Assembly: GCA_040954595.2 (NCBI GenBank)
Contig: CM082577.2
Span: 10,106,001 to 10,170,000, forward strand
Reading direction: 5' to 3'
DNA length: 64,000 bases
Source of the DNA: Balanoglossus misakiensis
Taxonomy: Eukaryota; Hemichordata
The position numbers and the translations under genes were made by a program. How positions within the stretch are numbered: position 1 is the stretch's first letter; each line of letters starts with the position of its first letter. The notes under the pieces are model-generated. The model did not search any database. It was given only the letters and a program-made list of their open reading frames with translations, and was not told the origin of the DNA. Positions 24,901 through 31,830 of the stretch are shown here, one piece after another.

Positions 24901-26405
24901 AGTCACGAAGCAACCTAGAAGAAGTTGAGCAAGTTGTAAGTTAGGATTACTTGGAAAGATAGAAATGTTTCTGTTGACATGCGATAAAATTTCATCGCTG
25001 TACATTTTCCCCTAAGGCTCATTTTGGCATCATTGTTTTCCGTCACTGGTTGAATACCAGTACACTTAAATATGGTTTCAAAGTACTGTTTATCATGACC
25101 AGTTTAATGTCCATGGCATCTGAATTAGTTTATAAAGGTTTAGAGTGGTTTTAGTTAATGAGTAATGAGATATCTCGTGTAAAAACAGTGTGTTCTGTTA
25201 CATTATTGCAATACAATTGGTGAACATGGTCTTTATTTATTCACGTTCGGATTCCAGGTGCGTATCGCCCGGACATTGGTGAATCGTTATGGTGTCAACC
25301 CTGCCTCCATCATCATCCTGTCTCAGTACAGAGCACAGTGTTCAAAAATAACAGAGAAGTTAATGGCTAAAGGTCACCAAGATATAGCTGTCAGTACAGT
25401 TATTGTCAGTCAAGGTGAGGTTAATATTGTGCGAGTGTGATGGGGTTCGGGTGGATGGGGGGGGGGGCAATTTGTATCTCTTGGTAAGGTGCCATTTGCT
25501 CTCAAGTTACAGCATTCTTACACCACTTATGCACCTATTTATGCCTTCCACCCCTCAGTTCGCTCTTTAGAGGTCCAACCCTACCATAGAAAACAATGGG
25601 TTTGGACTGAACCATGGTGGTGAAAGGGTTAAAGAGAGAGTTGGAATTGACCGAGCCCTGAAAAGGGGACAAGTGTAAAACTCATTCAGTGCCACCAAAG
25701 TACCATCCATAAATCATTTGACTAATACACACTCCTATATGATGGCAAACTCTTACAGGGAGCGAGTGGGATTACGTCATTTTCTCCACTGTGAGATCTC
25801 TTCCAAGAATAGAAATCGAGGAGAGGCCATCCCAGGGCTGGTTGCTAAGCAACCTCGGATTCATCACGGATGAACATCAGATCAACGTGGCAATAACCAG
25901 AGCTAAACGCGGATTGGTTATCGTAGGTAAGTAAACGAACACATCTGACCAGTCACTACAAGTACACACGTGACGTCATAAGTTACCCTTTCTGTACCAT
26001 GGTTTGGTCCAATTCCATATTGCTGTCAACGGCAATGCTGGACCTCTATACAAGGAAATGGGGTGAAATATCACATTTAAAAATGGAACAGATGATTGTC
26101 TTGAAAACAAGATAGAAGGGAGCAAATTTCTTTTGATCTTTTTTACAAATCGATGAAACTTTTCAGATACAGAAAATGGTGCTCTGAAGGAAGTTAATGC
26201 ATCAATTCAGAGCATTTATATTTGATGGTGTTGACAAATAAATTATTTGATAAGTGTTGTTTTCCCGGTTATTTTTGCAGGAAACAGAGAACTACTGACA
26301 ACACATACGATGTGGAGACAGTTGCTGCGAAAGTATGAAGAGGATGGATGTCTTGTAAATGCTGGGGAGTTTCTACGCCTGCCACAGAATCCATCCAGAA
26401 ATTGA
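6953..26405 (+). CDS. HELZ2-like: HELZ2-like TPR/zinc-finger dual helicase with RNB exoribonuclease domain
   Basis: Thirty coding exons, all GT-AG and phase-consistent, total 10,971 nt (3,656 aa): 6953-7044, 7658-7691, 7903-8109, 8862-8904, 9143-9267, 9649-9759, 9987-10286, 10636-10804, 11064-11183, 11457-11641, 11851-11929, 12112-13314, 13663-13981, 14149-14332, 14609-14731, 14853-15349, 15655-16323, 16680-17079, 17312-17605, 17773-17880, 18053-18128, 18428-22451, 22812-22897, 23062-23199, 23330-23461, 23805-24385, 24714-24935, 25258-25414, 25759-25926, 26281-26405. The ATG at 6953 is in frame with a second one at 6968; an earlier ATG at 6883 is out of frame. The domain order after the TPR block matches vertebrate HELZ2 (PRIC285), an RNA helicase/3'-5' exoribonuclease of the interferon response. 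At 3,656 aa it is far longer than human HELZ2 (about 2,650 aa). Predicted role: RNA unwinding and degradation in cytoplasm or nucleus. Family assignment is firm; substrate and physiology are inferred. Confidence 0.93.
7225..7545. repeat. 110-bp minisatellite, three copies
   Basis: Units start at 7225, 7335 and 7445 with TTATGTTGGTGACAAAGG. They are nearly identical, with a few point differences. The third unit stops short of the final ACATTTCTGG segment. It lies in the intron between coding exons 1 and 2 of the HELZ2-like gene. The high identity indicates recent tandem duplication. Confidence 0.97.
7903..9267 (+). other. TPR-encoding exons of the HELZ2-like gene
   Basis: Exons 3-5 (residues about 43-167) read as roughly three tetratricopeptide helix pairs. 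These are EEGNELLQESQFIEACKNYN, then a CNRAECLLQIG helix followed by a QALQDC helix, then KWAIYRKARALKKLGRFGEA. TPRs are protein-protein docking modules. I do not recall a TPR block in vertebrate HELZ2, so this may be an invertebrate-type N-terminus. It may recruit a chaperone or decay-complex partner. Confidence 0.85.
8395..8835 (-). mobile_element. 3' end of an L2/CR1-like LINE (RT C-terminus)
   Basis: Read on the minus strand from about 8835 to 8550, the frame is open. It contains LNRVIRSAERIIGVNLSQLD, then a segment with SILSDCSHPAFHQF and SGKRYRSIATKSELHRKSF, ending YPSAVRQLNG. This is the typical C-terminal tail of non-LTR reverse transcriptases of the L2/CR1/Rex group. The element is heavily 5'-truncated and ends (minus sense) in an ATGAAATGAAATGA tail, as in L2-type short tandem tails. 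Its inner edge lies only about 27 bp from the acceptor of exon 4 (8862). Confidence 0.85.
9649..11929 (+). other. Low-complexity linker exons of the HELZ2-like gene
   Basis: Exons 6-11 (residues about 168-488) encode a hydrophilic, mostly unstructured segment. It has a conserved-looking VWWPPHIDLLPPEIAP stretch (exon 7), a lysine-rich block (exons 8-9), and an acidic DGDDDDDGTDW patch (exon 10). No catalytic motif is visible. Probably a flexible tether between TPRs and zinc fingers. Confidence 0.7.
10301..10398 (+). repeat. ~90-bp hairpin repeat, copy 1
   Basis: Begins AACCCTTTCACCCCCAAG and ends in a GG(C/T)GG(G/T)GAAAG-type inverted counterpart. It carries the core TTTAGAGGTCCAACC and AATGGGTTTGGACTG. 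Same family as 25546-25634 and, inverted, 25981-26071. Intronic in the HELZ2-like gene. Confidence 0.85.
12112..14332 (+). other. Zinc-finger region of the HELZ2-like gene
   Basis: Exon 12 carries a CCCH finger with spacing C-x8-C-x6-C-x3-H (ends in CPFGHSEEE) near residue 605, preceded by a Cys/His cluster. A second Cys/His-rich module follows at about residues 783-885. Exon 13 encodes a C2H2 finger (CEYCKKHCNSS...HFKSSKH). Exons 13-14 split a third CCCH-type finger (C-x9-C-x4-C-x3-H, ending CTYAHSSEELEEW). This recurring finger followed by an HS..E(E/L)..W tail is typical of HELZ/HELZ2 and points to RNA binding. Confidence 0.88.
12786..12953 (+). repeat. Threefold in-frame 54-57-nt repeat inside exon 12
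   Basis: Three tandem degenerate units encode 18-19 residues each, with the pattern I-x-x-(N/K)-(Q/K)-x-(A/C)-x-L-(P/S)-(V/A)-x-(G/C)-(T/I)-(P/S)-A-V. Units begin at about 12786, 12840 and 12897. Reading frame is kept. The block sits in the linker between two zinc-finger modules, so it is likely a tolerated length-variable spacer. Confidence 0.8.
14609..18700 (+). other. Helicase 1 (UPF1-like SF1) of the HELZ2-like gene
   Basis: Exons 15-22. Motif I GPFGTGKT is at residues 1453-1460, motif Ia SNSAGDLY spans an exon junction, and motif II is DEAG (D1585). GDHRQISP is motif III, ENYRSHEDIL follows, and STVRTQRGD and LNTALTRAQS are motifs V and VI. All motifs for ATP binding and hydrolysis are intact. 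An upstream beta-rich domain (exon 16, with QWVVFDFG) matches the pre-helicase domain of HELZ proteins. Confidence 0.92.
18428..22451 (+). other. Giant 4.0-kb exon: helicase 1 end, acidic linker, RNB domain
   Basis: One uninterrupted exon of 4,024 nt, while the other exons of this gene average about 240 nt. It encodes the end of helicase 1, a strongly acidic linker (about residues 1955-2080, rich in SDDED and DYDSDSDD), an OB-like segment, the entire RNB domain and the HELZ2-specific middle region. It ends at a clean donor (gacag|gtatgt). Such size asymmetry suggests either intron loss or acquisition of this block as processed DNA. Confidence 0.88.
20050..21120 (+). other. RNB (RNase II/R-type) 3'-5' exoribonuclease domain
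   Basis: The catalytic signature DPAESTDLDD carries aspartates at residues 2331, 2337, 2339 and 2340, the exact D-x5-D-x-D-D spacing that binds the two metal ions in RNase II/RNB enzymes. Later hallmarks include HIADVSFFV, LPPQLSTKLCSL and the RNA-gripping HFTSPIRRYIDVVVHRLV segment. With all four acidic residues present, activity is expected rather than a degenerate fold. The domain lies between two helicases, so unwound RNA could be fed directly to it. Confidence 0.93.
23510..23692 (+). mobile_element. TA-flanked MITE (ACAGTCAAA family), copy 1
   Basis: Bounded by TACAGTCAAATCC and GGTTTGACTGTA, imperfect terminal inverted repeats with TA at both ends, as expected of Tc1/mariner-type MITEs. 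Inside are GTGGCCAC and TATAGAGG blocks. About 180 bp, non-coding. The 63763-63937 element is the same sequence in reverse orientation. Intronic in the HELZ2-like gene. Confidence 0.88.
25546..25634 (+). repeat. ~90-bp hairpin repeat, copy 2
   Basis: Shares TTTAGAGGTCCAACC, GTAGAAAA/ATAGAAAA, AACAATGGGTTTGGACTG and ACCATGG with the 10301 copy, and ends GGTGAAAGGGTTA. Short terminal inverted repeats (AACCCTTTCACC-type) suggest a very small MITE. Intronic. Confidence 0.85.
25981..26071 (-). repeat. ~90-bp hairpin repeat, diverged inverted copy
   Basis: Its reverse complement reads TTTCACCCCATTTCC, TAGAGGTCCA, GGACCAAACCATGG and AGAAAGGGTA, paralleling the two + copies. More diverged in the middle. 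Lies about 350 bp from copy 2, in the last intron of the HELZ2-like gene. Confidence 0.65.
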
Positions 26406-27520
26406 TGAGGGAATGCAGAATTCATACTCAGTTATTTAAAGCGTACTTGGGCCAAAATGTAGTAGACCATTTTCCAAACTCTATGAGACTCCGCGAGATC
26501 TCGGGTAGCCGCAGTTCGTCATGTTAAATGGCACACAAGTTACAATTTTTGTTCAACGCTGTATTTAACAAGCCCAATTGCGTTACTTGGCTACCAATCC
26601 ATTGCCGTGTTCATTAACCAAGTCTCGCGAGATCCCACAATGAAGGGAAAATCGTCTAAGTTAAAGGAATTATATGCAGCAAGTTTTAGATTTTTAGATT
26701 TTGTGCCCTGCAAGTTTCATGATACCTGATGTTATATTTCAAAACTTTCTACAGACAGATTAAACTTTAAGATGTAATTAAGGAAGGAATTGTAAAATAT
26801 TGTATTATAAATGCCGTGAAATATTATTAGCTTTTAACATTTACATTTTTCATGATTTGTATTTTACAACTTTTGACAGCCTAATTTTTAAGATGTAAGG
26901 AAAGGATTGTAATATTGGTTATGTTGTGAAAGGAATCTGTTTTTGGCTTTAAAATGTTTACATCTTTTGTGTAATAATTAGTTTAATTGTTAGTATTTGA
27001 AGATTCCTAAGCCACATTTTTCTACATTTACATATGTGTGTTTTTAGAAATTGTTTGATTGTTTTATGTTTGTTCACTACTATAATGATGTAAAAAGTAC
27101 TGTGACTTCTGATCAAGTCAAAGTGGCCCCCTTTTTTAAGATATACTTAAATTCATAATGTGTGTTTCTGTTGTCCATATAGGCCTGTTTGTCTGAATTT
27201 TGCGAAAACAGTTTGAAATTGCTAGTATGTTAAGGGCAAGAATAATTATCCAAAATGCAGTCCTTCGCTGTCTTTGAACTCTAGTATACTAGAAATGTCT
27301 GATTTTGTCAATTTTGTTCACTTCATAAATCACTGGACCATTGATTTAACTCATCTCAAAAAGGAAATGCCACTTGACTGAAAGAAGTGATTTTTGTAAG
27401 ATTTGTGTCAATCCTTTGAACGCTTTACATACCGTGACTATGTGTACATGTATATAATCAGGTCATACTTTAAACAAGATCTTTCTTCTATCTACTCTTG
27501 TATCCATGAAAATAAATCAG
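26406..27520 (+). other. Probable 3'UTR of the HELZ2-like gene
   Basis: AT-rich sequence following the stop at 26403-26405. Two blocks opening TTTAAGATGTAA (about 26766-26850 and 26886-26965) are a degraded tandem duplication. Candidate polyadenylation hexamers are ATTAAA at 26759 and AATAAA at 27511. Which one is used cannot be decided from sequence. Confidence 0.45.
27511..27516 (+). terminator. Candidate poly(A) signal AATAAA, HELZ2-like gene
   Basis: Canonical hexamer about 1.1 kb after the stop, followed within about 35 nt by a T-rich stretch. ATTAAA at 26759 is an alternative. Confidence 0.35.
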
Positions 27521-28139
27521 TAAAGTGTATAATCTTGGCAGTTATTTTATTCCATACTTTTTGGCAGCAGTTTTATAAGTTACGGATGCGCTCAGTTGGT
27601 CACATCATTTTAGCAAAAGTCGATGGACATGTTAACTATCTATATACTGTAATGTACACAATCGGCTGGGTGGCTAGGCAATTTATATAGGATAACATTC
27701 CTTCTTATTTATGAAGCCCTTTTACAAAGATCTACGAAAACTGGCAAAAGCTTGGAGAGGTGCTCGATAGAGGGCGCTTTCCCTTTTCTAGTTTCATTCA
27801 AAACTTGACTTACTACTTTGCTAGCAACCTGTTGCTGTGGTAATTAACCAACGAGTAGTTGTATTCACGTCATACAAGCACCCATATACAGAGTATAGGT
27901 GATTCGTACCATCTGGAGCTGCACATATTGGGGAGCATTTTTCAGTGAGATAGACAAGATTATGTATCAACAGAACTTAAAATACCGAAAAATTATGCCA
28001 AAAAGAGCGACCTTTCTTGCATTCATATCGTTATGTATTGGGTATGTCTATCATGAGATTGTTGTTTTAAACATTAAAAAATGTACGACATTTTGGAAAA
28101 TCTTGCATTTTATGTCAAGTCAAAACAAAAAATATTATC

Positions 28140-28215
28140 TCGTGCGTACAAGTTTCTCTCACGTGCTCACGTGATAGTAACTCGTGGCCACGAGATATGT
28201 CGTGCGCACGTGAAA
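28140..28215. promoter_or_regulatory. Cluster of CACGTG palindromes
   Basis: Three CACGTG hexamers at 28160, 28168 and 28207 alternate with CTCGTGGCCACGAG (28181-28194) and two AGTAACTC repeats. It could be a cluster of E-box (bHLH) sites or a degenerate palindromic repeat. No transcript evidence ties it to a gene. Confidence 0.35.
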
Positions 28216-28700
28216 GTAACTCTTGTGTGTGCCAGGGGAGGCGCATTTCCACAAACATTCAGCTCATACCACCCACGATAAACATAACCAAAATAAATGA
28301 ACCATTGAAAGGGCACTCCTCCTCTACGCTGTATGTACATTCTTTGTGTCCAAATGACGCGCCCGGCAACCAGTCGTACGGGGTTTGACTTACGAAAGGT
28401 TTCGCTTGACTGAACGGTTTCGCTGTCCCTGGTACTGGTAAGAAGCATGTTATCACTCGACGATAAACAACGATTATTTAATCCGTAATGGGCCCATCCA
28501 TTATTTGTTCATTTAACTTCAGCGATATTGGGGGGCGGGGGTCGCTTTGACCACTTTCGATTTTGAAACTAAAAAATTCTTCAACTCATCCACTGAGAAA
28601 AAATAAAATCCGTCGGGTCCACACAGCTTACACATTTCACAACTCCCGAGATGTTGTGGAGAATGCGGCTCGTGAAGAGTTTCTAATGAGACATGTCGTA

Positions 28701-29032
28701 AAGCTCCACTCGCTGTAACTTTTCGCTATGTTTTCAGTATATTTTTGTTTTGTATATCTACTGCAGTTACTTGTTCACACATCCCCAAGCATGATTAAAT
28801 GCCCGGTATCTAGATTAGTAACACCACCCCTATAGGTATGTATAGCCAGCATTGGCATTGCGAAACATTCGAATTCAAGTCCGGACTAGAATTCATTTGT
28901 CAGCAATAACACTGGCAGTTACACACATATATACAGGCTGTGTTGACAAGCTGAGTATACTTGGGTATAAATAGCATGTTGTTTAGAACACAGAACAATA
29001 CTGAAAACTTACAGCCAAAAAGTTACAGCTTA
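28701..29032 (+). mobile_element. TTAA-type MITE with AGTCCGGACT core, copy 1
   Basis: The left end TAAAGCTCCACTCGCTGTAA, followed by CTTTTCGCTATGTTTTCAGT, is mirrored at the right by ATACTGAAAAC...AAAAAGTTACAGCT. The interior has the perfect palindrome AGTCCGGACT at 28878-28887. Copies at 34221-34556 and 43089-43345 share both ends and spacing (core 172-177 bp from the left end). Non-coding, about 330 bp. Confidence 0.85.
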
Positions 29033-30222
29033 ATGTCCCGCTAATTGAGCTAGACGGACAAACCTTCTCTCGGGAGGTTAATTACCGACATAAGTTCTAC
29101 GGTAGCTATGGAGATGTGCTGTATTCATCCGGATATGACGCGCCCCTTTCTCAAATGGTGAGTGAGAACAACGCAAGCTGCGATTAGTGGCTCGGCAGAT
29201 GACTATACACTTTTGCCACTTAGGGGGTCAATCGTGACGGATGTATGCAGCAGGTTACTCGTACCCGTTCCGTACACCTGGTACCACCACTATACTTACT
29301 TATAGTTCACAGGTGCACACAACAATGCACATTTAATGCTTTCCAAGGCCTCCAACCCATAAGCAAGGGGGTGTAAAGGTAATCAGAAAATTGTACGACA
29401 ATGTGCTACAAAATGTGCCATTTTAGTTAATTGGACCCCTGCGAAGGTTAGCCCCCTAGCGGTCACTTCACTCTTTGGGGATCTCTGCACACGTGACTCA
29501 CTCCTCTTCTGTAGCCGTACGTGTTAGGTCGTTCTGGCGACCTGGTCTTGATTTTCACCCACCCACCACTCCCATTAATTATTGTGAGTTATTGCCTTTT
29601 TTATTATTTTAGATTTACGTTTTCATTTGTTTCTGTACAACCATTATTGTATTGCTAGTATTGGCGGAGTCTTATTAAAGTACTTCCATTGTTACCACCA
29701 GAAAGTTGTCTTTGTACCTTTATTCATATCAGGGAGAGCAGTGGGTGGAATTAAATAAATATTACACGTACATAGTAGGCTATATACAAATGACAACATC
29801 AAGCAGCAAAAGCGTAGAAGTGCGTACTCAATATACATAAAAAATTACCTTGAATAACAGTGATTATTGCACACGACTAGGTTTCATATTTTAGAGCCAA
29901 ACGTTATGAAACAAAAACACTACAACTCTCAATGCGAGTTTAATTCAATGCGCAATTTGATGTTGCCGACTCGGTTCGGACACAATTCCATGACGTGGAC
30001 CCCAAAAGTAGCGATTTTGTCCCCTCAAATGCTGTCCGTATACATTCAAAATCAAACTAAAGTGCATAATGTGGAGAGAAATTGCCAGATACAAGAGAGG
30101 GAGGGCGTAGCGAGGGGGTGTAGAGAGAGGAGGAACAGACAGAGACAGACAGACAGGGGGAGACTAACTTAGTTGTCTATAAAAAAAAAGCCTAGCGAAC
30201 GGTTTCTTTCCTGAACGTATAT

Positions 30223-30345
30223 CACGTGTGCCGCCATGGCAACCAATGTCAGTGGTGTGATGACGTGTGCAGTTGCGTGCGATGGGGGAATAATAGTGCT
30301 TCGTTACCTATAAAAACCCAGTTCAGCCCGGTATAATCTTAGTAC
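30223..30345 (+). promoter_or_regulatory. TATA promoter of the Ras-like GTPase gene
   Basis: TATAAAA at 30309-30315 would place the start of transcription near 30340. Upstream are CACGTG at 30223, a CCAAT box at 30243 and TGACGTG (CRE half-site) at 30261, in the order and spacing of a compact regulated promoter. Together they suggest an inducible gene; the E-box and CRE assignments are motif matches only. Confidence 0.65.
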
Positions 30346-30399
30346 TTTCATTGGAAAGTTGAAAACACCGACAACGTGCACTGAGAAAGCCTTGCTTGC

Positions 30400-30444
30400 A
30401 TGCACAACAGTGAATGCCTTCCTGGTCCCAGTCTATGCAGCTAG
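30400..30444 (+). other. Upstream ORF in the GTPase leader (14 codons)
   Basis: ATG at 30400 opens a 14-codon frame ending TAG at 30442-30444. It overlaps the first possible GTPase ATG (30414) in another frame and ends before the in-frame ATGs at 30465 and 30471. It could limit translation or push initiation to 30465, whose A at -3 is a better context than the T at -3 of 30414. Confidence 0.5.
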
Positions 30445-31127
30445 CACACACACAAGCACAAAACATGTCCATGAGAAGACGTGTGTTGGGGCAGACGAGA
30501 TCCTGCGGTCTCCCGGACAGCCGCCGTGAGAGCAAGCGACTGGTGGTGATGGGGGCAGCCGGCGTCGGGAAAACCTGCCTCCTCCAGCGTCTCCTGGACG
30601 GCACGTTCGAGTGCAGCTACAAAGCGACCGTGGAAGACTACCACCGCCGAGAGTTCAACGTGGACGGCACCACACTGCAACTGGAGATCATCGACACGTC
30701 CGGGGCGTTCTCCTTCCCGGCCATGCGCCGACTCGCCATCGCCACCGGCGACGTCTTCGTGCTGGTGTACGCCGTCGACGACAGGGACTCGGCCGAGGAG
30801 GTGCTGCGGCTGTGGAACGAGATCACCGAGGTGAAGGAGAGGGACTGGCCGGCCGTCATCGTCGCCGGCAACAAGAGCGACCTGCGGGAGCTGCGCCAGG
30901 TGGACAAGGACACCGTAGAACGATTCGCGGACCACGCGGTCGTCAAACACATCGAGACATCGGCGAAAGAGGACGACAACGTCGACCTGCTCTTCAAGGA
31001 GGTGATGAGGTCCGCAACCGACCCCCAGATGGCTACCTCGATCGTGAAGAGGCAGGCCAGCCTCCCGGTGAAGCTTCGACGCAGAGGAAGTCGATCACGA
31101 GCCAAACCCAGATGCGTTTTGTCGTGA
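30414..31127 (+). CDS. Ras-family small GTPase, RASD/Di-Ras-like, intronless
   Basis: 237 aa from 30414, or 220 aa from the better-placed ATG at 30465. Numbered from 30414: P-loop GAAGVGKT 47-54, switch I ATVEDYHR 71-78, G3 DTSGAF 94-99, NKSD 153-156, ETSAK 181-185, basic tail and CAAX box CVLS at the end (predicted farnesylation, membrane attachment). FPAMRRLAIATGDVFVLVYA is the hallmark of the RASD (Dexras1/Rhes) and Di-Ras branch. The Ras Gly12 position is Ala and the Gln61 position is not Gln, so intrinsic GTP hydrolysis should be weak, as in RASD proteins. A single exon with very high GC and GC3 against AT-rich surroundings. Family certain; exact orthology not. Minus-strand ORFs here are shadows. 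Confidence 0.93.
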   Translation: MPSWSQSMQLAHTQAQNMSMRRRVLGQTRSCGLPDSRRESKRLVVMGAAGVGKTCLLQRLLDGTFECSYKATVEDYHRREFNVDGTTLQLEIIDTSGAFSFPAMRRLAIATGDVFVLVYAVDDRDSAEEVLRLWNEITEVKERDWPAVIVAGNKSDLRELRQVDKDTVERFADHAVVKHIETSAKEDDNVDLLFKEVMRSATDPQMATSIVKRQASLPVKLRRRGSRSRAKPRCVLS

Positions 31128-31309
31128 AGTTGACGAACTTTCCACGTCCTGTTCCTTTCCTGTCATCTGAGTGACAGTACTACAAGTTACCATTTCCTAA
31201 AGAAGACGTGATGAAGGTCCGTGTAGGATTCTACGAAAGTGGACTAAATCGAATAGCCTTTTATATATACGGACTAGCTATAGCGTTTTCAATTGTAAAG
31301 GCAACATTG

Positions 31310-31336
31310 CCACCCCACCCCACCCCACCCCACCCC
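31310..31336. repeat. (CCCCA)n tract, G-quadruplex-capable on the minus strand
   Basis: Five tandem CCCCA units about 185 bp after the GTPase stop codon. The complement (TGGGG)5 could form a G-quadruplex and the C strand an i-motif. It probably lies in the 3'UTR. Confidence 0.85.
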
Positions 31337-31499
31337 GAAAACAACACAAATCTTTTGTTTTAACATTTCCCTCTGAGAACGAAGTTCATCGTGTTGTGAA
31401 CATACTTATGACATATAGTGGTTTGTACTCTTTTCAATCTACATATTGCGTATTATTGAATTCCGATAATCAATGTAAAACCGATTTCACTTTTTCTAG

Positions 31500-31505
31500 A
31501 ATAAA
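31500..31505 (+). terminator. Candidate poly(A) signal of the GTPase gene
   Basis: AATAAA about 370 nt after the stop codon. A second AATAAA lies at 31712, inside repeat-derived sequence. Confidence 0.4.
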
Positions 31506-31619
31506 TGATAACTGTTCAGTTATTCGAACCGAACACTGTTGTCTTTGTGTGACTGTCTCTTTTGACGGGAAGAGAAAACCGAGCGTCTCATCAATTCACG
31601 GGAGTATGAAGTTTCGGCC

Positions 31620-31830
31620 TAACATCACATTTTCATTTTTCATTGCAATAATGCACTTTTTTAAAAATTGCAGGAATTTTCAATTTACTTTAATTTTTTG
31701 GCCATTTTATAAATAAAAAAAAGTGTCGATCTTGATATACTATTATGAAATATCATTTAATAGACATAATTAAAAGTATGTATGGGATTAAATTGCTTTC
31801 TCCAGTTGCAGCTCATGTCATATGTCAAAC
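31620..31830 (+). repeat. Relic of the 46672-47191 TTAA MITE
   Basis: Shares TTTTCATTTTTCATTGCAAT, TATCATTTAATAGACA(T/G)AATTAAAAG and (C/G)CAGTTGCAGCTCAT, in the same order and spacing, with the right half of the element at 46672-47191. The left end and outer terminus are not recognisable. Confidence 0.8.

Larger units (their letters stand above)
23062..26405 (+). other. Helicase 2 (UPF1-like SF1) of the HELZ2-like gene
   Basis: Exons 24-30. The Walker A motif GPPG|TGKT (residues 3193-3200) is split by an intron. The Walker B equivalent is DECGMCTEPE (D3367). GDHKQLRP, SQYRM|HPGICEFPS, QGSEWDYVIFSTVRS and INVAITRAKRGLVIVG complete the SF1 set. DECG in place of DEAG/DEAA is a small deviation but keeps the catalytic D-E pair. 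The protein ends about 40 residues after motif VI. Confidence 0.93.
27521..30200. other. Intergenic DNA between HELZ2-like and GTPase genes
   Basis: No protein gene recognised; short ORFs at 27403-27690 and 27899-28174 have no recognisable motif. The interval contains an E-box-rich palindromic patch (28060-28215), a TTAA-type MITE (28701-29032) and a GA/CAGA-rich tract near 30095-30165 just before the GTPase promoter. Confidence 0.55.

Noticed and set aside
30441-31174. Antisense and alternative-frame ORFs over the GTPase gene (169, 155 and 187 codons)
   Set aside because: High GC3 suppresses stop codons in other frames; only the sense frame has the Ras motifs G1-G5 and CAAX.
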